Made by a program: the position numbers and the translations under genes
Assembly (NCBI RefSeq): GCF_030053415.1
Contig: NZ_JASGBJ010000003.1
Coordinates: 289,037 to 353,036, forward strand
DNA from: Marinobacter sp. CHS3-4
GTDB taxonomy: Bacteria > Pseudomonadota > Gammaproteobacteria > Pseudomonadales > Oleiphilaceae
Length of the DNA stretch: 64,000 bases
Direction: 5' to 3'
The notes under the pieces: generated by a model
What the model was told of the DNA's origin: nothing
What the model saw: the letters and a program-made list of their open reading frames with translations, nothing else
The model's database searches: none
In this document: positions 26,358-35,076 of the stretch, piece after piece
Position numbering within the stretch: the stretch's first letter is position 1
How the letters are laid out: every line of letters starts with the position of its first letter

Positions 26358-27413
26358 ATGCTCATTCTTGGTATCGAAACTTCCTGTGATGAAACCGGTG
26401 TTGCCCTGTACGACAGCGAACAGGGGCTGCTGTCCCACGCCCTGTTCAGTCAGATCGACATGCACGCCGATTATGGCGGCGTGGTGCCGGAGCTGGCCTC
26501 GCGAGATCATGTTCGTAAGCTTTTGCCGCTGTGTGATCAGGTGATGGCCGACGCCGGAAAAGCCCGAAGCGACATCACTGGAATTGCCTATACCGCCGGG
26601 CCTGGTCTCATTGGCGCGTTGATGGTGGGCGGTTCTGTAGCCCATTCGCTGGCTTTTGCCCTGGGAGTGCCGGTGTTGGGTGTTCACCACATGGAGGGGC
26701 ATCTTCTGGCGCCGATGCTGGAGTCGGATCCGCCGGCCTTTCCTTTTGTTGCACTGCTGGTTTCTGGCGGACACACGCAGTTGGTGGAAGTGAAAGGTAT
26801 TGGTGAGTACGCCATGCTGGGTGAATCGGTCGACGATGCCGCGGGTGAAGCTTTCGACAAGACAGCCAAAATGCTGAATCTGGATTACCCCGGGGGTCCC
26901 AGGGTGGCGGCGCTGGCAGAAAAAGGCACGCCTGGCCGCTATCGCTTCCCGCGGCCCATGACGGATCGCCCGGGGCTGGATTTCAGTTTCAGCGGCTTGA
27001 AGACGTTCACTCTCAACACCGTGACGGCAGCGGAGAAGGCTGGCGGGCTTGATGATCAGACCCGTGCCGATATTGCCCTGGCTTTCGAAACTGCGGTGGT
27101 AGAAACCCTGGTGATCAAATGCCGCCGGGCGCTTGAGCACACCAATGGTAAGCGGTTGGTGATTGCTGGTGGTGTTAGCGCCAACAAACGCCTGCGTGAT
27201 GGTCTGGAGGTCATGGCTGCCAGGCAGAAAGCCAGGGTGTTCTATGCGCGGCCGGAATTCTGTACCGATAACGGCGCCATGATTGCCTACGCTGGCTGCC
27301 AGCGGCTGATGGCTGGTCAGCAGGACGGTGACCGTATCGTGTCTGTGCCCCGCTGGCCGATGAATACGCTGCCACCAGTGGCAGAGCCCCGGTCAAACGG
27401 GCTGGTTGATTAA
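26358..27413 (+). CDS. tsaD: tRNA threonylcarbamoyladenosine (t6A) transferase subunit TsaD
   Basis: The 351-residue protein starts at ATG 26358 ([14 protein letters not shown]). The ASKHA fold is shown by [13 protein letters not shown], the metal-binding HHMEGH near 110-115, VSGGHTQLV near 138, and the late [13 protein letters not shown]. With TsaB and TsaE it transfers the threonylcarbamoyl group to A37 of ANN-reading tRNAs. Its neighbours rpsU and plsY are the usual ones. Its last bases overlap the convergent plsY stop by 4 bp. Confidence 0.97.
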   Translation: MLILGIETSCDETGVALYDSEQGLLSHALFSQIDMHADYGGVVPELASRDHVRKLLPLCDQVMADAGKARSDITGIAYTAGPGLIGALMVGGSVAHSLAFALGVPVLGVHHMEGHLLAPMLESDPPAFPFVALLVSGGHTQLVEVKGIGEYAMLGESVDDAAGEAFDKTAKMLNLDYPGGPRVAALAEKGTPGRYRFPRPMTDRPGLDFSFSGLKTFTLNTVTAAEKAGGLDDQTRADIALAFETAVVETLVIKCRRALEHTNGKRLVIAGGVSANKRLRDGLEVMAARQKARVFYARPEFCTDNGAMIAYAGCQRLMAGQQDGDRIVSVPRWPMNTLPPVAEPRSNGLVD

Positions 27414-28003
27414 AAGCCTGGTTCTCGACCCTGGGCCATGCGTATCAGGTTGTTCCGGTGGCGAACGACGATCAATAAGGCAAGCAACCCGAACAGGGGC
27501 AGGGTGTCTGGCTCCAGAATGGCGCTGATCAGTGGGCCGCTGATGATTGCGACGATGGATGCCAGCGCGGAAATGCGCCACCGCCACATCACCAAGGCCC
27601 AGATTGCACTGAGCAGCAATGTCGTCACCGGGGCCAGTGCCAGGCCAGCGCCCAGAGCTGTTGCGACCCCTTTGCCACCCTTGAAGCGATAAAATACCGG
27701 AATCATGTGCCCGGTAACCGCGCACAGGGCCACCATCGCCTGAGCGAGTATAGACAGCCCGCTGGCGCTGGCCAGCCAGACCGGCAAACCGCCTTTGGCG
27801 GCATCCAGCACCAGTGTTGTCGCCGCAGGTGCCCAGCCTCCGTTGCGATAGACGTTGGTCGCGCCCGGATTGCCTGACCCCTGTGCCCTGGGGTCAGGCA
27901 ACTGCCAGGCTCGGCTGATGGGCAGGGCGAACAACACAGAGCCAGCCAGATAACCCAGAGCGCAAAGGAGAACGGTCAGAACCGGATCGCTGATAATGGC
28001 CAT
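27410..28003 (-). CDS. plsY: Acyl-phosphate glycerol-3-phosphate acyltransferase PlsY
   Basis: The 197-residue inner membrane enzyme starts at ATG 28003; the frame open to 28132 lacks support. It acylates glycerol-3-phosphate with acyl-phosphate made by PlsX. The family motifs are visible: [11 protein letters not shown], the phosphate-binding [15 protein letters not shown], and [10 protein letters not shown]. Five membrane segments can be counted. It is convergent with tsaD and divergent from folB. Confidence 0.95.
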   Translation of the reverse strand: MAIISDPVLTVLLCALGYLAGSVLFALPISRAWQLPDPRAQGSGNPGATNVYRNGGWAPAATTLVLDAAKGGLPVWLASASGLSILAQAMVALCAVTGHMIPVFYRFKGGKGVATALGAGLALAPVTTLLLSAIWALVMWRWRISALASIVAIISGPLISAILEPDTLPLFGLLALLIVVRHRNNLIRMAQGREPGF

Positions 28004-28165
28004 GTCGTTTCTGGAGCAGGTTAGATGCCCTGGCGGCAAAGACGGGCCAGGGTGATCTGTGAGAAAATACCGCGCCACAACCAGCGCGATGGGTGTCTCT
28101 AGCAGAGTATCCGTTGCCTGTATGTTATTCAATCAGCCGAGAGTCGAAGCCCGTGGAGTCCGTCA

Positions 28166-28522
28166 GTGGTAGACACAGTATTCATTGAAGGTCTGGCCGT
28201 TGAAACCATCATCGGCGTGTATGACTGGGAGCGTGAGGTTGATCAGAGGCTTCTGATTGACCTGGAAATGGCCTGGAATAACAGCATTCCCGGTCGTTCG
28301 GATGATGTATCTGATGCGCTTGATTACGCAGCAGTGAGTGAGAAGGTGATTGCTTACTTGCAGGAAGCTCAGCCTAGACTGCTGGAAACGGCGGCAGAGG
28401 GCCTCGCTGGCCTTTTGCAAGAGGAGTTCCATGTTCACTGGGTACGGCTGTCGATTCGTAAACCCGGCGCCGTCGCGTCGGCGAACGCCGTAGGTGTTTC
28501 GATTGAGCGTGGAGTGCGCTGA
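28166..28522 (+). CDS. folB: Dihydroneopterin aldolase
   Basis: The 118-residue protein starts at GTG 28166 after GGAG at seven bases. FIEGLAVETIIGVYDWEREVDQ with DYAAVSEKV and LLETAAEGLA fits FolB, which cleaves dihydroneopterin to hydroxymethyl-dihydropterin in folate synthesis. It overlaps the folK start by one base (TGATG), so the two are translationally coupled. Confidence 0.95.
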   Translation: MVDTVFIEGLAVETIIGVYDWEREVDQRLLIDLEMAWNNSIPGRSDDVSDALDYAAVSEKVIAYLQEAQPRLLETAAEGLAGLLQEEFHVHWVRLSIRKPGAVASANAVGVSIERGVR

Positions 28523-29037
28523 TGCCCAGAGTTTATATAAGCATTGGCAGCAATATCGAACGCGAAAAACACGTCCGATGTGCTCTGGATGCGCTGCAAC
28601 ACTGGTTTGGCGAGCTGGCTCTGTCTTCTGTCTACGAAAGTGAAGCGGTGGGGTTTGATGGCGAGCCATTCTTTAACCTGGTCGTTGGCGTGCAGACCGA
28701 TCTGTCGGTGAGCGAGCTGTCTGTCCGCTTCAAGCAGCTGGAGGCAGACAATGGTCGTCGCCGAGATGTGCCAAAGTTCAGTGGTCGTACCCTGGATCTG
28801 GACATTCTGACCTACGACGACGAAGTCGGACAGGTCGATGGGGTGGAGTTGCCCAGGGGAGAAATTCTCGAAAATGCGTTTGTGCTAAGGCCGCTGGCGG
28901 AACTGGCGCCCGACGACTGCCATCCCTCGACGGGCCGGAGCTATGCAAGACTCTGGCAATCCTATGACCGGAATCAGAAACTCTGGACTGTCGATTTTAC
29001 CTGGCAGGGCCGGGTAATATCACGGGCCGCTGCCTGA
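28522..29037 (+). CDS. folK: HPPK (hydroxymethyl-dihydropterin pyrophosphokinase), copy near folB
   Basis: The 171-residue protein begins YISIGSNIEREKHV and carries SSVYESEAVGFDGEPFFNLVV, GRRRDVPKFSGRTLDLDIL and the late ENAFVLRPLAELAP, all HPPK landmarks. It follows folB directly, as in the Pseudomonas rpoD region where a second folK exists. A different HPPK lies 4 kb away at 32489-32995. RDVPKFSGRTLDLDIL retains the catalytic Asp pair. Confidence 0.9.
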   Translation: MPRVYISIGSNIEREKHVRCALDALQHWFGELALSSVYESEAVGFDGEPFFNLVVGVQTDLSVSELSVRFKQLEADNGRRRDVPKFSGRTLDLDILTYDDEVGQVDGVELPRGEILENAFVLRPLAELAPDDCHPSTGRSYARLWQSYDRNQKLWTVDFTWQGRVISRAAA

Positions 29038-29038
29038 A

Positions 29039-30703
29039 TTAATTCGTCGTTGAACGGTTTCTGAACCACTGAATGAGCTGGTCGGTCGAGCTGTCGCTGG
29101 GTTCCGTTGAGAGGTCCCGATCACTGGTTAGTCTGTCCAGAATCCCCTTGCCCATTTGCTTGCCCAGTTCCACGCCCCACTGATCAAACGAGTCCACGTC
29201 CCAGATGATGCCCTGAACAAAGGTGCGGTGTTCGTAAAGGGCAATCAGCGCCCCCAGTGTTTCCGGCGTGACTTTGTCCATGACCAGAGTGTTACTGGGT
29301 TTGTTGCCCGGTATCACTTTGTGAGGGGCCAGAGAGTCAATCTCGGCTGCAGAAAGCCCTTCTTCTGCCAGTTCTGCTTTGGCCTCGTCCAGTGTTTTTC
29401 CCGCCATCAGTGCCCGTGACTGACTCAGGCAGTTGGCGTACAGAGTGACGTGGTGATCGGCTACGGGGTTGTGGGTCTGAAGGGGAATGATGAAGTCCGC
29501 CGGAATCAAACGTGTTCCCTGGTGCAATAGCTGGTGGAATGCGTGTTGCCCGTTGGCGCCGACGCCGCCCCAGATGACCGGGCCGGTATCATAATTCAGT
29601 GCATCGCCGTTCTGGTTCACCCGTTTGCCGTTGCTTTCCATATCCAGTTGTTGGAGGTGCGCTGGCAGGATACGCAGATAGTGATCGTAGGGCAGAATGG
29701 CATGAGTTTCGGCGCCCCAGAAATTGGAGTACCAGACGCCAAGCATCGCCATCATCACCGGCATGTTTTCTGCCATCGGCGCCGACCGAAAGTGGCTATC
29801 CATGGCATGTGCGCCCGCAAGCAGGGCCCGGAAATTATCCATGCCAATCGTCAGCGCCACGGGGAGGCCAATGGCGGACCAGAGGGAATAGCGGCCGCCC
29901 ACCCAGTCCCACATGGGGAACAGGTTGTCTTCGGCGATGCCGAATTGAACCGCCTCGTCAATGTTCGTGGTGACCGCCACGAAGTGTCTGGCAATGTCCT
30001 CTTCCGTGCCGCCCTGTTCGAGAAACCAGTCACGGGCGGCTTTACTGTTTTCCAGGGTTTCCTGGGTTTTGAACGACTTGGACTGAATCAGAAACAGGGT
30101 GGTTTCCGGGTTCACCCGATTCAGAACCTCGGCAAGCTGGGTGCCGTCGATATTGGCCACGTAGTGTGGTTGAAGTCGGCCCTGCCAGTATGGCTTGAGT
30201 GCTTCAGAGACCAGTTTGGGGCCCAGAAAAGAGCCGCCAATGCCGATGCTGATGACGTCAGTGAAGGCTTTGCCGCTGCGGCCGGTCCATCGCTGGGATG
30301 TCACGTCATCTACAAAACGTTCCATCTTGGCCAGGGTGTTTTCGACGGTGGGGGCGATGTCCTCACCGTTCACCGTGATGCTGTCGCCACTGGGGTCTCG
30401 AAGGGCGACGTGCAGGGCTGGCCGCTTCTCCGTGATGTTGATCGCGTCGCCGCGAAACATGGCTTCAATGCGCTCTGGCACCTTGCAGGCGCTGGCCAGG
30501 GCAATCAGTTTCTCATAGGTTTCATGGGTGGCCCGGTTGCGTGAATAGTCCAGCGTCAGGCCGCCCCCCTTCAGAACAAACCGCGATGCTCTATCAGGAT
30601 CGGTGCTGAAAAGATCCCGCATATGTGTGCCGCTCAGATGTTGCTGATGGCGGACAAGCGCCTGCCACTCCGGTCGTTCTGTTAACGGTTGAGTTCCAGA
30701 CAT
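29039..30703 (-). CDS. pgi: Glucose-6-phosphate isomerase
   Basis: The 554-residue protein matches the length of proteobacterial Pgi. Signatures are [36 protein letters not shown] and the C-terminal [12 protein letters not shown]. It interconverts glucose-6-P and fructose-6-P. It is the last gene of the pcnB-folK-panB-panC-pgi series, separated from panC by 34 bases. It ends one base from the convergent folK stop. Confidence 0.97.
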   Translation of the reverse strand: MSGTQPLTERPEWQALVRHQQHLSGTHMRDLFSTDPDRASRFVLKGGGLTLDYSRNRATHETYEKLIALASACKVPERIEAMFRGDAINITEKRPALHVALRDPSGDSITVNGEDIAPTVENTLAKMERFVDDVTSQRWTGRSGKAFTDVISIGIGGSFLGPKLVSEALKPYWQGRLQPHYVANIDGTQLAEVLNRVNPETTLFLIQSKSFKTQETLENSKAARDWFLEQGGTEEDIARHFVAVTTNIDEAVQFGIAEDNLFPMWDWVGGRYSLWSAIGLPVALTIGMDNFRALLAGAHAMDSHFRSAPMAENMPVMMAMLGVWYSNFWGAETHAILPYDHYLRILPAHLQQLDMESNGKRVNQNGDALNYDTGPVIWGGVGANGQHAFHQLLHQGTRLIPADFIIPLQTHNPVADHHVTLYANCLSQSRALMAGKTLDEAKAELAEEGLSAAEIDSLAPHKVIPGNKPSNTLVMDKVTPETLGALIALYEHRTFVQGIIWDVDSFDQWGVELGKQMGKGILDRLTSDRDLSTEPSDSSTDQLIQWFRNRSTTN

Positions 30704-30737
30704 GGCAGATTCCTTTCAGTTTTTGCAGACCAGGTGA

Positions 30738-31589
30738 TTACCGACGCGACACAGAAAGGTTGTCGATCAGTCGGGTCGTTCCAAGAAATGCCGCAACCAG
30801 CAGCGTAATGTCCTTATCGTCGGCAGCGGCGGGTTGCAGCGTTTGGCTATTGGCGATGTTGAAGTAATCAGGCCTCAGGCCGGCTTCGCCCAGGGCCTTG
30901 GTTGCCTCGTCTTCAATGGTTTTGAAGTCGTTTCTGCCCTGAGAGATTTTCGCTGCCGCATCCTTGAGCGTCTTGTAGACCACGGGTGCTGTTGCACGTT
31001 CGGATTTAGACAGATATCCGTTGCGGGAACTCTTGGCCAGGCCATCCGATTCGCGAATGGTGGGCGCACCGACAATCTCGACCGGCATCATCAGGTCGCG
31101 GGTCATTTTGCGAATGACGGCCAGTTGCTGGAAGTCTTTTTCGCCAAACACCGCGACATCCGGCTGCACCATATTAAACAGCATGGCCACCACCGTGGCG
31201 ACACCTTCAAAGTGGCCGGGCCGACTGGCGCCGCAATGACCCTCGCTGACTTCGGGGACAATTACACGGGTCTGACGGGCAAGGCCTTCGGGATAGATCT
31301 CACTGTTGGACGGTGCAAAAACCATCGTGTTGCCTGCCGCTGTCAGCGCCTCCTGATCTTCCTGCAAGGTGCGGGGATAGGTGTCCAGATCTTCCGTCGC
31401 CCCGAACTGCATCGGGTTCACAAAGATACTGGTTACGACCACGTCTGCGGTTTCGCTGGCTCGCCTGACCAGCGAAATGTGGCCCTCATGCAGGTTGCCC
31501 ATGGTCGGTACCAGGGCGATGCGTTTGCCCTGTTGCCGGTAGTTGCGAAGGATAGTCCGTAATTCTTTGAGGGTGTGTACGGTTCTCAT
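30738..31589 (-). CDS. panC: Pantothenate synthetase (pantoate-beta-alanine ligase)
   Basis: The 283-residue protein has the ATP-binding [18 protein letters not shown] (HIGH-like), the FVNPMQFG motif, [19 protein letters not shown] and the KMSKS-like YLSKSERA. It condenses pantoate and beta-alanine to pantothenate. Its ATG overlaps the panB stop by 4 bp (ATGA). Confidence 0.97.
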   Translation of the reverse strand: MRTVHTLKELRTILRNYRQQGKRIALVPTMGNLHEGHISLVRRASETADVVVTSIFVNPMQFGATEDLDTYPRTLQEDQEALTAAGNTMVFAPSNSEIYPEGLARQTRVIVPEVSEGHCGASRPGHFEGVATVVAMLFNMVQPDVAVFGEKDFQQLAVIRKMTRDLMMPVEIVGAPTIRESDGLAKSSRNGYLSKSERATAPVVYKTLKDAAAKISQGRNDFKTIEDEATKALGEAGLRPDYFNIANSQTLQPAAADDKDITLLVAAFLGTTRLIDNLSVSRR

Positions 31590-32380
31590 GCTTTGAACGT
31601 ATGCTCCTCAGATGGGAAAGTTCGGTTGCGCACGGCAGTCACGTAGGCTTCGATGGCGCCTTGCACTGAATCGGCTTCTGCCAGGAAGTTTTTCACGAAC
31701 CGTGGCTTGCGGCCGGTGGTGATTCCAAGCATGTCATGAACCACCAATACCTGGCCATCGGTATCTGCGCCTGCACCAATGCCAATCACGGGCGCGTCCA
31801 CTGCCTGGGTAATGCGGGCGGCCAGTGCGGACGGCACGCATTCCAGCAGGATCACATCGGCACCGGCGGCCTCCAGTTCACAGGCGTGTTCAATCATCAA
31901 CTCGGCCTGTTTCTCGCTGCGCCCCTGAACCTTGTAGCCACCCAGTTTGTTGACGAACTGAGGGGTCAGGCCGAGGTGAGCACAGACCGGAACGCCGCGC
32001 TCACTGAGCGCATGGATGGTGTCTTTCATCCAGTCAGTGCCTTCCAGCTTGACCATATGGGCGCCGGCTCGCATGAGTTCGGCGGCGTTTTCCATGGCTG
32101 CTTCAGCCGTGCCGTAGGTCATGAAGGGCATATCGGCCATGATCAGGGCGCCGCGATTGCCGGTCGCTACCGACGAGGTGTGATACACCATCTGGTCCAT
32201 GGTGACAGGAAGGGTGCTGTCGTGGCCCTGCAGAACCATACCGAGGGAATCGCCGATCAGAATGACATCGACACCGGCTTCGCTGACAATCTGGGCGAAT
32301 GTGGCATCGTAGGAAGTCAGAACGGAAAACGCCTCACCCTTCTGCTTGTATTCACGAAGGGTATTGATCGTAACAGCCAT
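31586..32380 (-). CDS. panB: Ketopantoate hydroxymethyltransferase
   Basis: The 264-residue protein has [40 protein letters not shown] and [15 protein letters not shown], all typical of PanB. It transfers a hydroxymethyl group to ketoisovalerate, the first step to pantoate. It is 108 bases from the folK start, so a separate promoter is possible. Confidence 0.97.
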   Translation of the reverse strand: MAVTINTLREYKQKGEAFSVLTSYDATFAQIVSEAGVDVILIGDSLGMVLQGHDSTLPVTMDQMVYHTSSVATGNRGALIMADMPFMTYGTAEAAMENAAELMRAGAHMVKLEGTDWMKDTIHALSERGVPVCAHLGLTPQFVNKLGGYKVQGRSEKQAELMIEHACELEAAGADVILLECVPSALAARITQAVDAPVIGIGAGADTDGQVLVVHDMLGITTGRKPRFVKNFLAEADSVQGAIEAYVTAVRNRTFPSEEHTFKA

Positions 32381-32488
32381 AGAATCCTTGCCTTGTGAGT
32401 GGATGGGCTATTTAAGGGTAATCCGGGGGTCGGTGATAGGCAATAGCCGGGGGCAGGATGCCGGGAGATCCTTACCGATAGGCAGTGA

Positions 32489-32995
32489 TCAGATAGGGTC
32501 TCTGGGAATGGGGTCAAGCCTGCGCAGCCTATTGTCGGGGCAGCGGGCTCTCAGTTCGGCAATGGGGGCGCCGTCAGGAAGTGTTAGGTCTGGTGCCAGG
32601 TCCAGAAGTGGTTGAAGCACAAAATCACGGTTGGGCAATTCCGGATGGGGGACCGACAGCCGGGGTTCGGCCAGCGTGGCCATACCGTAGAGGAGCAGGT
32701 CCAGGTCGAGGGTTCGTGGGCCCCAATGCTGCAGTCGCTCCCGGCCGTGATTCTGTTCAATGGCCTGCAGTTCATCCAGCAATTCGATAGCCGACAGCTC
32801 CGTGCGAATCCACACGGCGCCATTGATGAAGTCTGGTTGATCTTGCGGTCCGACCGGGCGGCTCCGATAGAAGGGTGATTGTGCCACCAGCTCCGTTTTC
32901 GGCAGCGCAGCCAGGGCAATGACCGCACGGGCAAGCTGGGCTGACGGTTCTTCCAGATTGCTGCCCAATCCTATGAAAGCGTCAGTGCCAGCCAT
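32489..32995 (-). CDS. folK: HPPK (hydroxymethyl-dihydropterin pyrophosphokinase), copy near pcnB
   Basis: The 168-residue protein begins AFIGLGSNLEEPSAQL and has SPFYRSRPVGPQDQPDFINGAV, GRERLQHWGPRTLDLDLLLYG and SVPHPELPNRDFVLQPLLDLAP. This is the canonical FolK, located next to pcnB as in Pseudomonas and E. coli. It starts 3 bases after the pcnB stop codon. Confidence 0.96.
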   Translation of the reverse strand: MAGTDAFIGLGSNLEEPSAQLARAVIALAALPKTELVAQSPFYRSRPVGPQDQPDFINGAVWIRTELSAIELLDELQAIEQNHGRERLQHWGPRTLDLDLLLYGMATLAEPRLSVPHPELPNRDFVLQPLLDLAPDLTLPDGAPIAELRARCPDNRLRRLDPIPRDPI

Positions 32996-32998
32996 GAT

Positions 32999-34378
32999 TC
33001 AGGCCTTGTTTGCGGGCTTTTTGCGGCGGCGTTTCTTGGGACCGGAGGCGCCAAGCTGGCTCAGCATCTTTTCCTGACCCTTCTCGTCGGCTTCCTGAAA
33101 CTCGGTCCACCACTGGCCAAGGCCGGGCTCGATTTCGCCGGCTTCTTCCCGCACCAGCAGGAAGTCATAGGCGGCGCGGAATCTGGGGTGAGACAGAGTT
33201 ACGAAAGAGCGCTTGCCCTGACGGCGTGGCAAGCGCATCTGCAGTTCCCAGATTTCTTTCATTGGGCCGGAGAAGCGTTTCGGAATCGATGTGGCCTGAA
33301 TCTGTTGGCCAATGACCTTGCCAATGGCCTGATGCAGTGCGGGCTGAACCGGTTCGCCGTTGTCCTGGCGTTTGCGCCAGTCAGCCTGGAGCGCCGGCCA
33401 CAGCATGGCGGCGAACAGGAAGTAAGGCGTCACCGATTTGCCGATGGCAATACGGCGGTCGGTGTTTTGAAGGGCCCGACGAATCAACTCGTCGCTTTCT
33501 CCGGCGTCAATGGCGGCAACGGTTTCCGGAAACAGGGGCGCCAGCAGGTTGTATTCCCGAAGCAGGTCGTAGGTCGCCTCGCCATAGCCGGCCGAGAAGA
33601 GTTTAAGGACTTCTTCGAACAGCCGCGCCGGTGGGATGTGCGTTAGCAATGGCGCAAGTGTTCTGATGGGGGCTTTGGTGTTGGCTTCGATGTCGAAGCC
33701 CAGTTTTGCGGCGAACCGCACCGCACGCAACATACGCACCGGGTCTTCGCGGTACCGCGTTTCCGGGTCGCCGATCAGTCGCATCTGGCGTTTGTTGAGG
33801 TCTTCCATGCCATTGGCGAAATCAACCACGGTGAAGTCGCGAATGCAGTAATAAAGCGCGTTCACGGTGAAGTCGCGGCGCAGGGCGTCCTCTTCCATCG
33901 ATCCATAGACGTTGTCCCGCAGTAGCAAGCCATGTTCGCTGGTGCGGCGGTCATCGTCTTGCTCATCTTCGTCTTCGGCGTCAGCGGCATTGCCCCGGAA
34001 GGTAGTGACTTCGATCACCTCGCGTCCGAACAACACGTGAACGATGCGGAAGCGACGGCCAATCAGACGGGAGTTGCGAAACAGGCCATGAACTTCTTCG
34101 GGGGTAGCGCTGGTGGCGATATCAAAGTCTTTCGGCTTGCCGCCGAGCAGGATGTCACGCACACCGCCGCCCACCAGATAGGCTTCGTACCCGGCATTGT
34201 TCAAGCGGCTAAGTACCTTTTTGGCCGGCTCGCTGATGACAGAGCGCGAGACATTGTGCTGATCTCTAGGGATTTCTCGCCGCTGATAGGTTTGAGTTTG
34301 TGTGTCGCCCATACCGGAGAAGAGGGATTTGACCTTTGAAAAAAGGGAAGTAAGTAGGTCGATCAGGTTATCAATCAT
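32999..34378 (-). CDS. pcnB: Poly(A) polymerase I
   Basis: The 459-residue protein starts at ATG 34378. The class II nucleotidyltransferase core is LVGGGVRDILLGGKPKDFDIATSATPEEV, followed by RRDFTVNALYY and RLIGDPETRYREDPVRMLRAVRFAAKLGF. The C-terminus is Lys/Arg-rich (PKKRRRKKPANKA), as in bacterial PcnB. It adds 3' A tails that promote RNA decay. Its promoter must lie in the gap that also holds the CrcZ-like RNA, whose terminator ends about 95 bases upstream. Confidence 0.96.
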   Translation of the reverse strand: MIDNLIDLLTSLFSKVKSLFSGMGDTQTQTYQRREIPRDQHNVSRSVISEPAKKVLSRLNNAGYEAYLVGGGVRDILLGGKPKDFDIATSATPEEVHGLFRNSRLIGRRFRIVHVLFGREVIEVTTFRGNAADAEDEDEQDDDRRTSEHGLLLRDNVYGSMEEDALRRDFTVNALYYCIRDFTVVDFANGMEDLNKRQMRLIGDPETRYREDPVRMLRAVRFAAKLGFDIEANTKAPIRTLAPLLTHIPPARLFEEVLKLFSAGYGEATYDLLREYNLLAPLFPETVAAIDAGESDELIRRALQNTDRRIAIGKSVTPYFLFAAMLWPALQADWRKRQDNGEPVQPALHQAIGKVIGQQIQATSIPKRFSGPMKEIWELQMRLPRRQGKRSFVTLSHPRFRAAYDFLLVREEAGEIEPGLGQWWTEFQEADEKGQEKMLSQLGASGPKKRRRKKPANKA

Positions 34379-34474
34379 TGAATTCCGTTGATTGCGCAAA
34401 AGCAAAAGCGAGAGTTTACCGGTTTGGGCAGGATTTGAACACGTTTGAGCAGAGGGTTATCCAGAACACAGATA

Positions 34475-34861
34475 ATCAAAAGGCGGATCCGTTTTCACGA
34501 ACCCGCCTCCAAAGCGTTGACGATCTGCATTGTTGTTGTTTTTGTCGGGATTCTTTTTCGTTTTTCTACCCCACGTGCAACCCCTACTGTCAGGGGCGAT
34601 GTAACGCAAACGGAAAGCTTTGAATACACAGAGCAGTCAGGGACATCGGGCGAGTCTTGTGAGCAAATGCAGTGCCGTCTGGAAAACGATTCTTCTCTAC
34701 ATCTACAACTCGCACGTGCCGTGGGACCACTAAAAAGCAAAGTACCCAAAACACTCAGTTCGCTCACGTTCAATTTTTGTTTTTGTTGCCGAACGTTTTT
34801 TCCGCAGCTTTTTGTTTTTGTTTTGGCGCTGTCAGATCACTGTTGTTTTTGTTTTAGTGCG
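34475..34861 (-). ncRNA. Candidate CrcZ-like small RNA (Hfq/Crc sponge)
   Basis: This RNA of about 385 nt is predicted from a sigma-54 promoter, CA motifs and a terminator between cbrB and pcnB, the position of crcZ in Pseudomonas. Four strong CA-rich segments occur on the minus strand: near 34856-34841 (AAAACAAAAACAACA), 34826-34810, 34788-34773 and 34545-34530. Each contains AANAANAA-type runs. A fifth A-rich segment at 34568-34548 is less canonical. CrcZ of P. aeruginosa is about 400 nt with several such motifs and titrates Hfq/Crc to relieve catabolite repression. There is no coding capacity on this strand. Homology by primary sequence was not tested. Confidence 0.75.
34478..34507 (-). 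terminator. Rho-independent terminator of the CrcZ-like RNA
   Basis: On the minus strand a 10-bp stem (GGCGGGTTCG/CGGATCCGCC with two G-U pairs) closes a six-base loop, TGAAAA. TTTTGATT follows. Confidence 0.85.
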
Positions 34862-34871
34862 CCCTAGAGAG

Positions 34872-34887
34872 AGCAGAGTGCGTGCCA
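34872..34887 (-). promoter_or_regulatory. Sigma-54 promoter of the CrcZ-like RNA
   Basis: TGGCACG-CACT-CTGCT on the minus strand has GG and GC at the exact -24/-12 spacing and one mismatch to TTGC. The predicted start is about 34861, just before the first CA motif. Confidence 0.8.
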
Positions 34888-34993
34888 GTTTTGGAAAGTT
34901 GTTTGTTAACAGAAGGTTAGTGTTTGGCAATCTGTGTAAGGGGTAGCACTTATGTCTGAAGTGTTACTCAGTCCGCATCTATACAACCATTAG

Positions 34994-35020
34994 TGTTACC
35001 TTGAGGAACACTGGGTAACA
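34994..35020. promoter_or_regulatory. Candidate CbrB upstream activator site
   Basis: TGTTAC (34994-34999) and GTAACA (35015-35020) form an inverted repeat with a 15-bp gap, centred about 145 bp upstream of the RNA start. As I recall, CbrB sites in Pseudomonas are described as repeats of this kind. A weaker relative, GTAGCAC ... GTGTTAC, lies at about 34948-34972, and TGTTAACA at 34904-34911. Confidence 0.6.
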
Positions 35021-35076
35021 AATGAGTTGCGGTTCACACTTTGATTTTGATGGGGTTCAACTTCTTAACTGTGAGG

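Noticed and set aside
29534..30544. Long open frame antisense to pgi
   Set aside because: Shadow of the pgi coding bias; similar long antisense frames lie opposite rpoD, dnaG and cbrB.
34445..34867. Open frame of about 140 codons on the + strand opposite the CrcZ-like RNA
   Set aside because: Phe/Leu/Cys-rich nonsense composition produced by the T-rich complement of the CA motifs; no ribosome site or family.
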